From NCBI GenBank assembly GCA_945643635.1, contig CALZFC010000030.1, positions 186,001-250,000 on the forward strand: a DNA stretch of 64,000 nucleotides, given 5' to 3'. How positions within the stretch are numbered: position 1 is the stretch's first letter; each line of letters begins with the position of its first letter. The notes under the pieces are model-generated. The model searched no databases and was not told where the DNA came from. It saw only the letters and a program-made list of their open reading frames with translations. This stretch comes from Allodiplogaster sudhausi (lineage: Eukaryota; Nematoda; Chromadorea; Rhabditida; Diplogasteridae). Made by a program: the position numbers and the translations under genes. Of the stretch, positions 1-10,645 are shown one piece after another.

Positions 1-473
1 TATAGTGTTGTGTTTTAGTTGGTCCGTAGTTGGTCCAGCTATTGTTATTGATTGTATATGCAATTTTCCCCGTTTTAAATCGATATATCTATCATTCCCC
101 CTTTAAAAAGACATACGAACGTGTTTGTGGGCGTCCAAAGGGTTCTTCTCAATCACTTTGGGTCTTGTTCAGGATGAAACAGCGTATTCATTGTTCATTC
201 GGACGTCATAAGGTCCCAGAAATGTTGACAAATTCACTCTTCATGGAATACTAATTAATGTGCGGAAATGTGCTCATTCAAGATCTATGAGTTCTTTATC
301 CTCATTTCACAGAAAGTTAGCAGCCATTGCGAGAAGCGTGGAGTTGTTGGTGGTCGCGGAGTCGAAGAAAACTAGAAGTAAAAGATTTTTTTTTATCATA
401 CGAGGATTTATTACTTGATATTTTTTTTATTTAATATAGTGATACCCTATAGGGTCTTTAAGGAAAAAGAACT
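1..473. other. No intact gene; partner of the inverted duplication at 29.9-30.1 kb
   Basis: I see no convincing gene. About 250-385 matches the reverse complement of about 29990-30130, including a possible plus-strand exon at about 313-380 that starts after a TTTCACAG acceptor. The rest is AT-rich with T runs. Confidence 0.5.
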
Positions 474-790
474 TCAGTTGGGGCCAAGGTAGCAGGACTG
501 GTCGGTGCGCGGCTTTGTCACGCCAGGGGCAGCTAAAAGAACTTTTTTTTTTTTTATATTGCCTACTGAACTTCATTCAAGTAGTTTTCAGTAGAAAATT
601 GAAAATTTAGAAAACAAAATCAGTTTTTCAACTGACAGTACTGGTAGCCGCCGCCGCTGCCCGAACCCGAGTTGCCGGCCGCGGGCTGCTGATCCCATGC
701 ATAGCCCTCCGACACGTAATTCTGGCCGCCAGAGCCGTAAGAGCCGGCGCCAGAAGGCGCTGGAGCCGAGAAATACGCCGATTTATCCAT
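474..790 (-). CDS. Small Gly/Ser/Tyr-rich protein, two exons, 70 aa
   Basis: Two-exon model: exon 1 is 790-637 (starts MDKSAYFSAP) and exon 2 is 532-474. The donor is T|GTCAGT, the acceptor TTCTTTTAG|CT, and the phase fits. The product is rich in Gly, Ser, Tyr, Ala and Pro, has a GNSGSGSGGG run, and ends DQSCYLGPN. No signal peptide or membrane segment is seen. A TATA box lies about 70 bp upstream. Support is strong because a second copy at 29509-29866 keeps both exon lengths (154 and 59 nt) and both splice sites, although it has a stop codon. The protein family is not recognised; a low-complexity structural or RNA-binding-like peptide is possible but unproven. Confidence 0.65.
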
Positions 791-858
791 TGTATCGAGC
801 CGACCACGCGATGAAGAGCAAGCGAGAGAAGAATGATAAGAACTGAACTCCAACCTTC

Positions 859-867
859 CCTTTTATA
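859..867 (-). promoter_or_regulatory. TATA box of the small Gly/Ser/Tyr-rich gene
   Basis: TATAAAAGG on the minus strand, 69 bp before the ATG at 790. The same box is kept at the duplicate gene (29448-29456, 53 bp before its ATG). Confidence 0.6.
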
Positions 868-1550
868 CGATTCCCAGAGTGTACTTGCTTCGGACATCAC
901 GGAAAGTGCAGGGAATTCGCAAAATTTCTTAAATTTGAATATTTCATTTGTTAGTGGAAGACACCAGAAATCACTTTATTCGAATTAACGTGAAAATGTA
1001 CGTGTGAACTTTAAAAAAATATCCTGATATCACATTTCACTCTGATTATATTGGGTAAGCTGTATTGTCTGCAATTGGAAAAGAAATAGTATACGCAAAA
1101 TAAAATTTTCTGACTGACAATTAGCATTGCTCCCTCCTATCAGCCTACCAAAAAGTAGAACATAAAAAAAACTTAGCCAACTAGAAAAATCCATTAAGCA
1201 TCTATTGTATCGTTCGATATGAAAGCTTCGCTTCAAATTTACATTGCGGTACAATTGCATTAGTACGCATGAATTTACACAAGTACGAGCGATAAAATTG
1301 TATTAAGCGATGCCGACTGATTCGACGATGGTGTAAGGTTTTTTTCATTATTCCAAAGAACATGAAAGCATACATATGTACTATGTACACATACATAATA
1401 TGTAATCTTGACATCACTCCACGAACCAGTTCACTTGGCTTGGCGCGCAATTTTGTTTCCTTGTTGCATAAATTTATATATATATATATATGTATATGTA
1501 TATAGTATATCAAAAGAGAACTGCACTTTAACAATTGAAGGTACTCGAGA
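868..1550. other. No gene; upstream region of a receptor, duplicated at 28.97-29.17 kb
   Basis: From about 1250 the sequence matches 28980-29140 in direct orientation, including a block GCGATAAAATTG-CATT followed by GCGATGCC that also recurs at about 30181-30205. The block lies ahead of a receptor first exon in two of the three places, so it may hold promoter elements, but no motif is certain. Confidence 0.4.
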
Positions 1551-2046
1551 ATGGAGGGAATAACCGAAGTTGCTCTGATCGTCTTTTACTCTTTCTTAGC
1601 TGCTTTCGGTGTCATTGGCAACCTCGTCGTTGTTGCTGCGACATATCGATTACAGTCAGCCGAGCATTCAAAAATGCAGCTTTTTTTTTTTGAAAACTAG
1701 AATTTAATACTAGAAATCCACCAACCCACCCATGCACCTTCCAGCATTGGATAACCTAGTGATAAGGGGGGGGGGTGAATATGAGCGCAGCAATTTGCTT
1801 CATTCATCTCTCTCTCTATCTCTCTCTCTCATCTCTCTTTCACTGTCTCATCTCTCTCTCATCTCTCTTTCACTCTCTCACCTCTCTTTCTCTCTCTCTC
1901 TCATCGCTTTAGTTTAGTTTTTTGTTTGTTTAAGTTGTTTGTATGTACATTCATTGCAAGTATGCATGCACCCCTTGTCTTGCTCGCTGCGGATAGACAG
2001 AGAGAGAGACAGACACAGACAGACAGACAGACAGAAAGACAGACAT

Positions 2047-2090
<44 letters not shown>

Positions 2091-3492
2091 CTCTACGAAC
2101 TCGGTCTCTCCAGCTGTGCCAGTTTCGCTAAGAGCCAAAAGGTTTTTTCGCGAGTTTTACTGCTCAACGTCACTTATGGTGCGTCTCTCTCTACCCTACA
2201 TTGTTCTACAGAAAAAGGCAGTTTCTTTGAGCTATTTAATGTTGTATTACAGTACGTCTGAAAGACTAGACTATTAAAAGAAGTTTATCGCTGTTTACTC
2301 GCTCTTTGACGCAGTTCACATGGCCGGCCACTTCTTCATGGTTGCCAATTTCTTCTTTTTTGAAGGCCGATTCTATCGGCCAATGGTTTGCCTTGCCTTC
2401 CAGGTAAATATTAATTTTAGACTTTCAAAGGATGGGTTGCCCCTCGGATTGCGAATAAAGATCTCAGTTCAGATCGTACCCGTGTTTGGCCTGCTCGGCG
2501 GAACCGCTATGATTTGCTCAATGGCAGTGGACCGGCTGATCGCGTGCATCGCGCTTAATTTGTACGTTGAGAAAGATTTTAGTATTCAGTCTGACATCTG
2601 TTAAAATTTGAGCACAAACATTGCACAAATTCGTTTAAAATTAAGATTTAAAAAAATTAGTGAAATAAGAGACCTTTTAAAGCTACAAATCAAAGAATGT
2701 CGTCCTTTATCTGGCCTCTCACTTGATTCCCGTCACTGCATTCGTCGTCATAATTGTCTCACTTATGATTATCAACTTGGACGGAAGGTCAATTTTATTT
2801 ATTTGTTACAGCAGAAGCTCTTTATAATTATTGCAATTCTTTTGGAAAACTTAAGTCGTTCGTAAAACTTACTCTTCTTTTTCAGCGACGTCTTTTGCTG
2901 GGCTCCGTTGCTCTTCTTTGGAAGTGCGAGCACTGTTCTGTTATACGCTACCATTGCAATTGATATCTCTGCGATCTGCATTTACGGAGTCGTGTGGTGG
3001 CAACTTAGGAAAATGAGTTAGTCTTAACGGTGTACAAAATTGTAGTTGCGTCTTTCTAAATCACATGCTTTCTTGCTCTTGTGTAAGACAAAAGGTGCAT
3101 ATTTGAGATTGAATTTTGGCTCCTTTAAGAGAAATAGTGGATTTCGAGTAAGAATGATTAGGGAGAGAATCGAATGTGTTAATAAAGTTAGAAGCCCCAA
3201 AGGGGCCGATATTGAGCAAGGAAAAAAGAGAAAAAAAAATTAAACAGGCAATTCACTCGCTCTTCGTCGCCTCTTCCACTCATTCTTCCTGATAACGGCG
3301 ACCGTGATGGGCGGCTCAGGGACGACATACATTTTTACGTTCATTTACATCTACTTTTCCTTTCCTCCTCCGTTCAACGACCGCTTGACAGCTGTTCTTT
3401 TTACCGGAAGCTTTGTAAATATCTCGCAGACGCTCAATGTTGTCATTCTCTTCAGTACCAGGTTTTATATTTAATATAAAATACTTCATCGG

Positions 3493-3524
<32 letters not shown>

Positions 3525-3671
3525 TTCGTAATTTTAAAAACTCGAAAGCGATTCTCGCACGTTTTCAGTAGCGATTATCGTCATGTAATCTCGTCGATCA
3601 TTTTCTGTCGGCCTGCTACATTCGGGAGAGTTACAAGCGTTGCCGTGTCGCGATCAATAAATAATACGTAA
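1551..3671 (+). pseudogene. srsx-like seven-TM chemoreceptor, disrupted by a repeat insertion
   Basis: Exons: 1551-1654 (TM1, begins MEGITEVALIVF), about 2288-2403 (TM2, 5' end missing), 2473-2561 (TM3, with VDRLIACIAL), 2683-2787 (TM4), 2886-3016 (TM5), 3248-3461 (TM6-7, with NISQTLNVVILF) and 3569-3671 (tail ending SINNT). Exon sizes and phases match the minus-strand paralogue at 20565-22083. A GA-rich repeat in intron 1 has removed about 35 nt from the start of exon 2, including its acceptor. The nearby AG sites give the wrong phase, so I call it broken. The remaining exons are open. Family known role: sensory GPCRs of chemosensory neurons. It could still be transcribed or rescued by a distant acceptor. 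Confidence 0.7.
1665..2287. repeat. GA-rich dispersed repeat inserted in receptor intron/exon
   Basis: Contains (TC)n at 1805-1910 and (GA)n/(ACAG)n at 1995-2090. These are followed by about 190 bp (2095-2285, starting CTACGAACTCGGTCTC) that recurs at about 7785-7975 and in part at 8045-8125. This is a dispersed non-coding repeat; no terminal repeats are evident. Confidence 0.6.
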
Positions 3672-4030
3672 AATTAGTATATAATTGATATAAGATGTGC
3701 ATGTATTTGCAAATGTAGTGTGTGAATTTTATACAATGATGCATTGTAACAACATTACATATATTTTTTTTTTAAAAGAACCCCCTCCTCTCCACATCGT
3801 TCACTTAAACATACTATGCACGTATGTATGTATGCAAAAATATATATGGTATTTTCCGCAAAAGAAAATGTTATATGAAGATAAAAAAAAGATTAACAAA
3901 AAAATGTTCATTTATGTTTGTTATATTGTCATATTTTGTTTTTAATATTCTCTGAGATTCATCCAATCAAAGCAGTCGCGTGGGTTGCTCTTTCTGGCTG
4001 CGTAGCATCTGCCGGCTCGGCCACCGCTTA
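3672..4030. other. Intergenic AT-rich spacer
   Basis: Lies between two convergent receptor genes. I see AT-rich DNA and CATA/TATG microsatellite-like runs but no gene. Confidence 0.5.
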
Positions 4031-5989
4031 TTAGAGGGTTCGGTCACGCGATTGGCCAGTAACACTAACGATCGACATTGACAACTTTGCTTTGCTGCGA
4101 CAGCAGAGGATGGACGAGAGCGCCTTCCGATATTCGGTGCTGAAAGTATACTGTATTCTGCTACATATTTATAAATAAAAAATTTACACATGAAATGTCT
4201 TTCTTGGCATATAAATATATACAACAAGTCCTATCAGATAGAAAGACGACTGAACATAAGCACTTTTGATAACATAATGACATGTTGCTTTGATGAAATG
4301 AGCCGTGGGGTAAGTAATCGTCAAAGATTTGCATAATTTCTATATTGTGTTAGGAACATGAATATATAGGCAGTATAGGAACAGGAATAAATGAGCAGTT
4401 CAAGGCATATCAGAATACTGCTCATATACTTTGGAAAATTACTTTTTTGTACGAGAAAATTTAATATATGCTTGTGCTAATGCAATCCATCAAACAATAA
4501 TGGCTTACGTAATTGTTTCCTACTGTTAAAACAAGATTTGGATCCGTTTTGTTCTAGTATTATTCGTATTGTGCTCGACTCTCGTATGCGAACCTCGTAA
4601 AGTAAAGAATGACAGCGTTGGTGGTGACGGAAGTGTTGATGAAGAGACCAGCAACGAATGTCACTTCGAGAGGAAGGCCATTCTTAGCATCGACGAAGAA
4701 GGCGGCGAAGAAGTCGATGGCGAAGGTCGCCGACCACCACAACGGTGATTATCAGCATAGAGCGGAAAATGCGACGGTGGATGAGGACGTTACCTGAAGA
4801 TAGAGAGGGTTGAAGAGAAGGGAAGCCAATAAAAATTAAGAGAACTTTTTAGTCCAAAATAATGGCCGCAAAAAATTGATAAAAAGGCTTTAACTCTTTG
4901 GATACAGGATATCAAGTACATTGGGGAATGTAAAATAAAGCACATTGAGGATCGTCAAGAACCACAGACTTTTCAAACTCACTGAGCCTTTGAAGAATTC
5001 GCCATACGACAACGTAAAGAGCGCCAGTGCATTCAATGCAATTGTTCCATTGATCCAGACAAGGGCAGCCGAGTCGTGAAAAAGCGACGGAAGCGAGCAG
5101 ACAAATTCTCTGAATTTTTATTTTAAGGAGCAAAAAGATTTGTGAAAAAAAATTGTCTTTTACTATGCAAAGCCCAATTAGAATCTGCTCATCTGAGCAC
5201 TTTTCTAACAATTAGGGGATCTTCGATATCTAAATGTTTGCAAAGGAGTTAAAATATTATACAAGGATCACAAATGAGAAGAAGCGTCAAAGAAGAAGAA
5301 AGACGCATAATGTGCACAAGTTTGGCTTAAAAAAAACACTTTAAAAAAGCGCAAACTCTTCTCCGAGGAAGGAGAGCACAACAGCAATTTGAGCAGCCGT
5401 GTAAGCAGCAACGAAGACTTAATGGCCAGAGAGATAGAGCGTCACGTTCTTGAACTTGTAGCTGAAATTCAGCTGATTTTCGCAGAAACTTTTATTTTCT
5501 ACCAAATATTTAACGTTCATAAAAAACATGTGATACAATAAGAACATTAATATATAGGAAATTTTTCTTTTACGAAAAAAAAACTATTCCTATCGTTAAA
5601 GCAAATTACTAGTTGACAGCTGTGCATGCGAGAAGGCGGTCAACAGCAATGGAGACAATCAGAGCAGCGACGGCGAGCAGTCCAATCAACGGAAGACCCT
5701 GAAGAAATCAATATTAATTTTTTTTAAATCTTATTTTAATGGCATCCAGGAAAATAACAATAAATATTAATTGTATTAATTGTAATTTAAATGACAAAGC
5801 TACTTGAGTTACCTCGATTGCGAGACATGCCATCGGTGAAGTTAAAATGGGGCCGACGAAAAGACCGGTGATCATTGGCAAATGGCCACAGATGTGCATG
5901 GCATCCATGAATGAGCAGAGCGCTATGAGAATGTTGCATGAGCTGCGGAGCTCCCTCAAATATAGAGCTTTCTGCATTCATATTTTTTA

Positions 5990-6114
5990 TTACACACAGA
6001 GAAGATTGTCTTAGGAGGTCAAGACAATTCCCTGCAAGACAATATTGTCTAAGACAATTCTTAAGACTATAGCTTCTAGGCAACAATTGTCCAAGACAAT
6101 GTTCTTTGTGTGAA
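5990..6114. mobile_element. Short MITE with TTACACA-type terminal inverted repeats
   Basis: About 125 bp. The left end TTACACACAGAGAAGATTG mirrors the right end, whose reverse complement reads TTCACACAAAGAACATTG. The interior has several AAGACAAT/ATTGTCTT inverted motifs. The ends are like those of the element at 7081-9335. It sits in intron 1 of the receptor pseudogene. Confidence 0.6.
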
Positions 6115-8284
6115 AAAATTTTTTTTTTTTTGCAAATCATTAAAGGAGGCGAAAACTCAAATTTTTCGCTGTAAAGGTGATGCTGTATATGTGTCAGGAT
6201 TGGGCTTGCAAATACATCGGCAAAGATTGAATGTTCTAAAGTTAAAGTTAAAAGAGTAATTTGCATCAGAAATGCATCGCCTGATCACAAGGGAATATTT
6301 TAGTGCGTTCAACCGTACTTAAAATTTAACCTAGGAAGCCGATTTCGTGATGAACTGACAGCAAGATGCCTGAACTACAGGCATCTTGATGCCAAATTAC
6401 CAGAACTATGAAATACCAAAAAAATCAGAAATCAAGCAAAACTAGATTGTAAATCCAGTCAGCTTGAGAGAAACGGTTTTGAAACAAGGATCTCGGCAAA
6501 TTGTCAAGAACGCGCTACTCACAACTACGGTACGAGCAGGCATTTCGTGTTAGGAGTTAACGACTTTCAAGCTCATTTAATGAGTGATTCATGTTTAGCA
6601 AAACAACTGCTAAATTGATTTCGATATTTCCTTCGTGGTTAAAGGAGGCCTTAAGGGAAAAATTCCTACCACGAAGTCCCTGACGGATTTGGACGGAATG
6701 ATAAAAAGTACGGAGTAAAGAATCAAAAGAAATGGTGCTACTGCTCCTTGCTTCTCTCCCCAGAAACTTGTGGTTTGCGCCACTGCCAGGTGAGGCTACT
6801 TGTTAAGAAAAACCCGGCTAATATTGGTTGCGTGCAGCATATGTATGCAATTCATGGGCATGACTCGTTTGGCCCCAACGGCCACAGTGTTGTTTTTTTC
6901 AAAAATTTTTGAAAATGGCGGGAAAATAAAATATTTGGGAATTCAAAGTAGAAAACAGTGTTAATTTCCTCATTGCATGAAGGTTTTTGTGACTACTTGC
7001 AATCGAAGTTTCTAGCACAACCCGACCAAATAAGGCGAAAAAAAACAAGACACTATTTATTCGCCTCGGACCTCCTTTAATTACACACAAAAAACATTGT
7101 TTGATATATCAAACAATTTCAGACAAACAATTTGTTCCTTATCTGCGCCAAAACAATGTTGTTCCATATAGCCAACAATCATTGTTTGTTGCGCGATTGT
7201 TTGGCATATCAAACAATTTGTTTCAACGAAATTGTTTGGCATACCAAACAATCACAGCGCAGCCGCGTTTGCTCCGCCCCTTTCTGCTTGCGCACCCATT
7301 TTTCATGGAATTTTAGCAGTTTTCTTATATTCTCCAATAAGTTTCGATGCTAATTACCAAACTTTTTCGATATCTAATTAGCAAACCCTCTTACACACCC
7401 TCTCCTACATTCTCTCCGTCTCTCTCTCCCTCTCTGCTATCAGGAGATTATTGCGGTTTTCGCTATAAAACAGTTTAAACTGTAGGTAAATCGTGAGAAC
7501 AAAAGCTGCAAAAGTTGAAAAACTGGCTAACCTGGTTTGTGGGGAAGTGTTGGCGCCGTCGTCGTTGTATATGGAATTATTATTTGCCTCCGACCGGACC
7601 CGAACCACCACCCCGCGCACCCCGTACCCAAGCCCCTACCACCACACTACCCGCACTAGCGGTCTGAATGTTGAAGAACTTATCCAGATGATGCCCATAG
7701 GGAACGTTGAGAAGAGAATGGAGAGAGAGAGAGACAGAAAGAGGAAAGAGACAATTTAAAAGAGAGAGAGAAGGAGAGGGAGAACACTACGAACTCGGTC
7801 TCGCCATCTGTGCCAATTTTGCTAAGAGCCAAAAGGTTTTTTCGAGAGTTTTACTGCTCAACGTGACTTATGTTGCGTCTTTCTATATCCTAAATGTTTC
7901 TACAGAGAAAGGCGGTTTTTTGAGCTATTTTGTGTTGTATAAAAGTAAGTCTGAACGATTAGACATTTAAAAGTAGTTTCCTCATCCGAGGTCTGAGAAG
8001 AGAAATGCCCCAGTTTTTGCGTTTCTTTTGAGAAAATCACCTAGAGAGAGCCCATAAGTTGCATTTTTCTACAGGAAAAGGCGGTTTTTTTAAGCTATTG
8101 AATTCTATAACAGTAAGTCTGAACGACATCCGAGGTCTGAGGAGGTCACGTAGACAGGCGCACCTGTGGCTAGAGCGTGAGAGAGAGAAAGAGAGAGAAG
8201 AAAGAGAGAGAGAGAAGAAAGGGAGAGAGGGAAAGAAAGAAAGAATTAAAGAAAGACAGAAAGAACTATCTTTCTCTTTATAAG

Positions 8285-8519
8285 TGAACACAGGAGTTGG
8301 CCGTGTGGCAAAAGTTGGATCCCTCGCCTTTGTGCGTGTAATCAAACCGCTCAACGGTATTTATCCGCATCTCTCTGTACCTCATTAGAACCGCCTTTCT
8401 GTGTTGAATCTAATGACATAGAGAGAGGGTGACCTTTCCGTCTCTTTATAGCGATCACAGTAAAAGAAACACACAAACTCACAAATCTCAGAAACAGTCG
8501 TTTCTGAGATTTGTTAGTT

Positions 8520-8550
<31 letters not shown>

Positions 8551-8553
8551 AGG

Positions 8554-8591
<38 letters not shown>

Positions 8592-8666
8592 GAGAGAGAG
8601 AGAGAGAGAAGGGAGAGAGAGAGATAGGGAGAGAGAAGGAGAGAGGGAGCGAGGGAGCGAAACACC

Positions 8667-8700
<34 letters not shown>

Positions 8701-8945
8701 ATATTGATTGATAATTGAGCGCAGAAACGACTGCGTGTGAGATTTGTGAGTTTTTGTGTTTCTTTTAATGTGAACGCTATAAAGAGACGGAAAGGTCACT
8801 CTCTCTCTCTATGTCATTACATTCTACACAGAAAGGTGATTCTAGTGAGGTACAGAGAGACGCGAATAAGTAAAGTTGAGCGGTTTGATTACACGCACAA
8901 ATGCGAGGGATCCAACTTTTGCAACACGGCCAATTCCTGGCTCAC
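8285..8945. repeat. 660-bp inverted repeat around a (GA)n core
   Basis: The left arm about 8285-8520 pairs with the right arm about 8715-8945. Both hold the blocks AACCGCTCAAC/GTTGAGCGGTT, CGTCTCTTTATAGCG and GAAACACACAAACTCAC. The loop is (GA)n at 8521-8700. No protein-coding content; the many short reading frames here are GA/TC microsatellite. Confidence 0.7.
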
Positions 8946-9054
8946 TTATTAAGAGAAAGAGAATATGTTGACTAATGGTACCCAATTGAACGGCGTACTG
9001 TCGGTTTTTATGAAAAATAAAACGGGCAAAACATGTTGGGAAAACATTGGCCAC

Positions 9055-9106
9055 ATATGGGTTTGAACCCTAGTGTCGCTGCTCGACGTTGCCTAACTCG
9101 CCAGAT
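9055..9106 (-). other. tRNA-like A-box/B-box relic (possible SINE head)
   Basis: The minus strand has TGGCGAGTTAGG (A-box-like), then 22 nt later GGGTTCAAACCC (B-box-like). The spacing is shorter than in a true tRNA and no acceptor stem pairs, so this is at most a tRNA-derived relic. Confidence 0.3.
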
Positions 9107-9461
9107 CGGACGTGATCGCTACTTCGCCATAGCGGCTGCTGTGCGGTTGTTTGAAATATCAAACAATTTCCATGAAACAATCCAAACAATTGCCTCGGAA
9201 TGGATAGCGTGCAAATCGGTAAAACAAATTGTTTGATATGCCAAACAATTTTTTTGAAACAATTGTTGTTTCAAACAATTCATAAAACAATCGTGCACCA
9301 AACAATGTTGTTTCAAACAATTTTTTTTTGTGTAATGTACACAAGGGAAAGGCCAACTTGTAGCGAATTATTACAGCGACGACGCACATGTTACCCGCGA
9401 CGCCAAAGATGACAAAGAAGAGATAGAAGAGAATCAGAACGTTTGCAAACGTCCACTCCAT

Positions 9462-10143
9462 TTCCTTGTCCGGATAAGAAGCAAAGACTCTGTGAAAAAG
9501 AGATCGAATCGGTTTATAGGCTCGATATTCGCGTTCTGGAATAATTACGATTATCATCTTCTATATGCAAGCCAACATATGAATTTTCGTGGCGTTGTTA
9601 GTCACATTTTTTTTTGATTTGGCAATTTTTATATTAACTTTTGTTTTCCAAGAAACTTATACTAAGTTAATAAATTTGCTTAAAATAAGTTAATGATAAT
9701 ATGTCTGTGCTTCAGAACAAGATCATAGTAGGAACTATTTCAACATGTATTTGATGCAATACGCGCGAGTAGTTCAAAAAGCATGGCCAGCTGTTCTCGC
9801 TACTTCTATGCGGGATTATTCGCATTGTTTAAAACATCTGCCAACCCACATCAAGCATTAAGGAGCCACGAAGGTTAGAATAACTATAAAACCGTTCAGG
9901 AAAGAAGTATATTATTATTATTTTTTGAATTCGAGCCAAAAGCACACAACGTACCTATTATTTATTGCGAGATTGTGATCTTCATAAATATGCAAGGCTT
10001 TACCAGACTTGTGAGACGGGAGTAATTTAACGGATAATTTTTATCCTTATCCTAAACCGTATATTTAGATTCCACTTCTTTAAAAGACAAAGGAGCGAGC
10101 ATCAAAGAAACCAAACGAGAAATATAACAATAACAATTATCTT
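9462..10143. other. Intergenic, no gene seen
   Basis: AT-rich DNA upstream of the receptor pseudogene, up to the edge of the large palindrome. No convincing exon or repeat found. Confidence 0.4.
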
Positions 10144-10439
10144 CATATATGACGATGCCAACTAAAAAAACGGTCGTTTTTGCGTTTTCGAGAGATTTGT
10201 GACATGTGTGGGTGTACTAAACTGCTTATTTTTTGAGCATCTTTATTCACGTACAAAAGTGTGCAGAAATCGGGCTGAAAAATGAGCACAAATGTACATG
10301 TATTAAACTGCTCAAAATCATTTTGAAAAGTGAGCAAAAATATACGCGTACAAATGTGCTCATAAAACGGTGTGAAAAATGAGCAGAAAAGTACATGTAC
10401 TAAAGTGCTCAAAAACCATAGAAGAAAGTGAGCAGAAAT

Positions 10440-10645
10440 ATACGCGTACAAAAGTGTGCAGAAAATCTAGGCCAGAAAGTACGCGTACAAAAGTGCTCAA
10501 AATTTTTGCGCAAGAAAATACGCGTACAAAAGTGCTCAAAATTTTTGCGCAAGAAAATACGCGCACAAAAGTGCTCAAAATTTGGCGCAAGAAAATACGT
10601 GTACAAAAGTGCTCAAAATTTTTGGACAAAAATGGACGCATATGA
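10440..10645. repeat. Tandem array of about 39-bp units, left arm
   Basis: About five units built on CGCGTACAAAAGTGCTCAAA plus TTTTTGCGCAAGAAAATA, diverging at the outer side. The mirror array lies at 12645-12860. Confidence 0.8.

Larger units (their letters stand above)
7081..9335. mobile_element. Composite foldback element with ATTGTTTG/CAAACAAT subrepeats
   Basis: The left end TTACACACAAAAAACATTG and the right end (reverse complement TTACACAAAAAAAAATTG) are terminal inverted repeats. Both ends are packed with ATTGTTTG and CAAACAAT subunits (7095-7250; 9148-9325). The interior holds a GA-rich dispersed repeat (7720-7980) and a smaller inverted repeat (8285-8945). No transposase is seen. 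Alternatively these are two separate MITEs that each lost one end. Confidence 0.5.
4031..9461 (-). pseudogene. srsx-like chemoreceptor pseudogene with a 3.4-kb transposon-filled intron
   Basis: Minus-strand exons: TM1 9461-9358 (begins MEWTFANVLILF), TM2 5954-5813, TM3 about 5698-5610, TM4 about 5460-5350, TM5 about 5100-4970, TM6-7 about 4797-4600, tail about 4142-4031. Lesions against intact paralogues: a stop in TM4 after LYLSGH, about 4 bp missing in the TM5 exon (before the VVVW codons), and about 11 bp missing in TM6 (VVVVG joined to FAIDFF region). TM1 and TM2 exons remain open and well conserved. Intron 1 was expanded by at least two TTACACA-ended elements and GA-rich foldback DNA. 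Closest relatives are the receptors at 18302-20263, 37014-41061 and 56195-58010. Confidence 0.75.

Noticed and set aside
8429..8799. Arg/Glu-rich or Ser/Leu-rich ORFs
   Set aside because: Simple GA/TC microsatellite read in frame; no coding signal.
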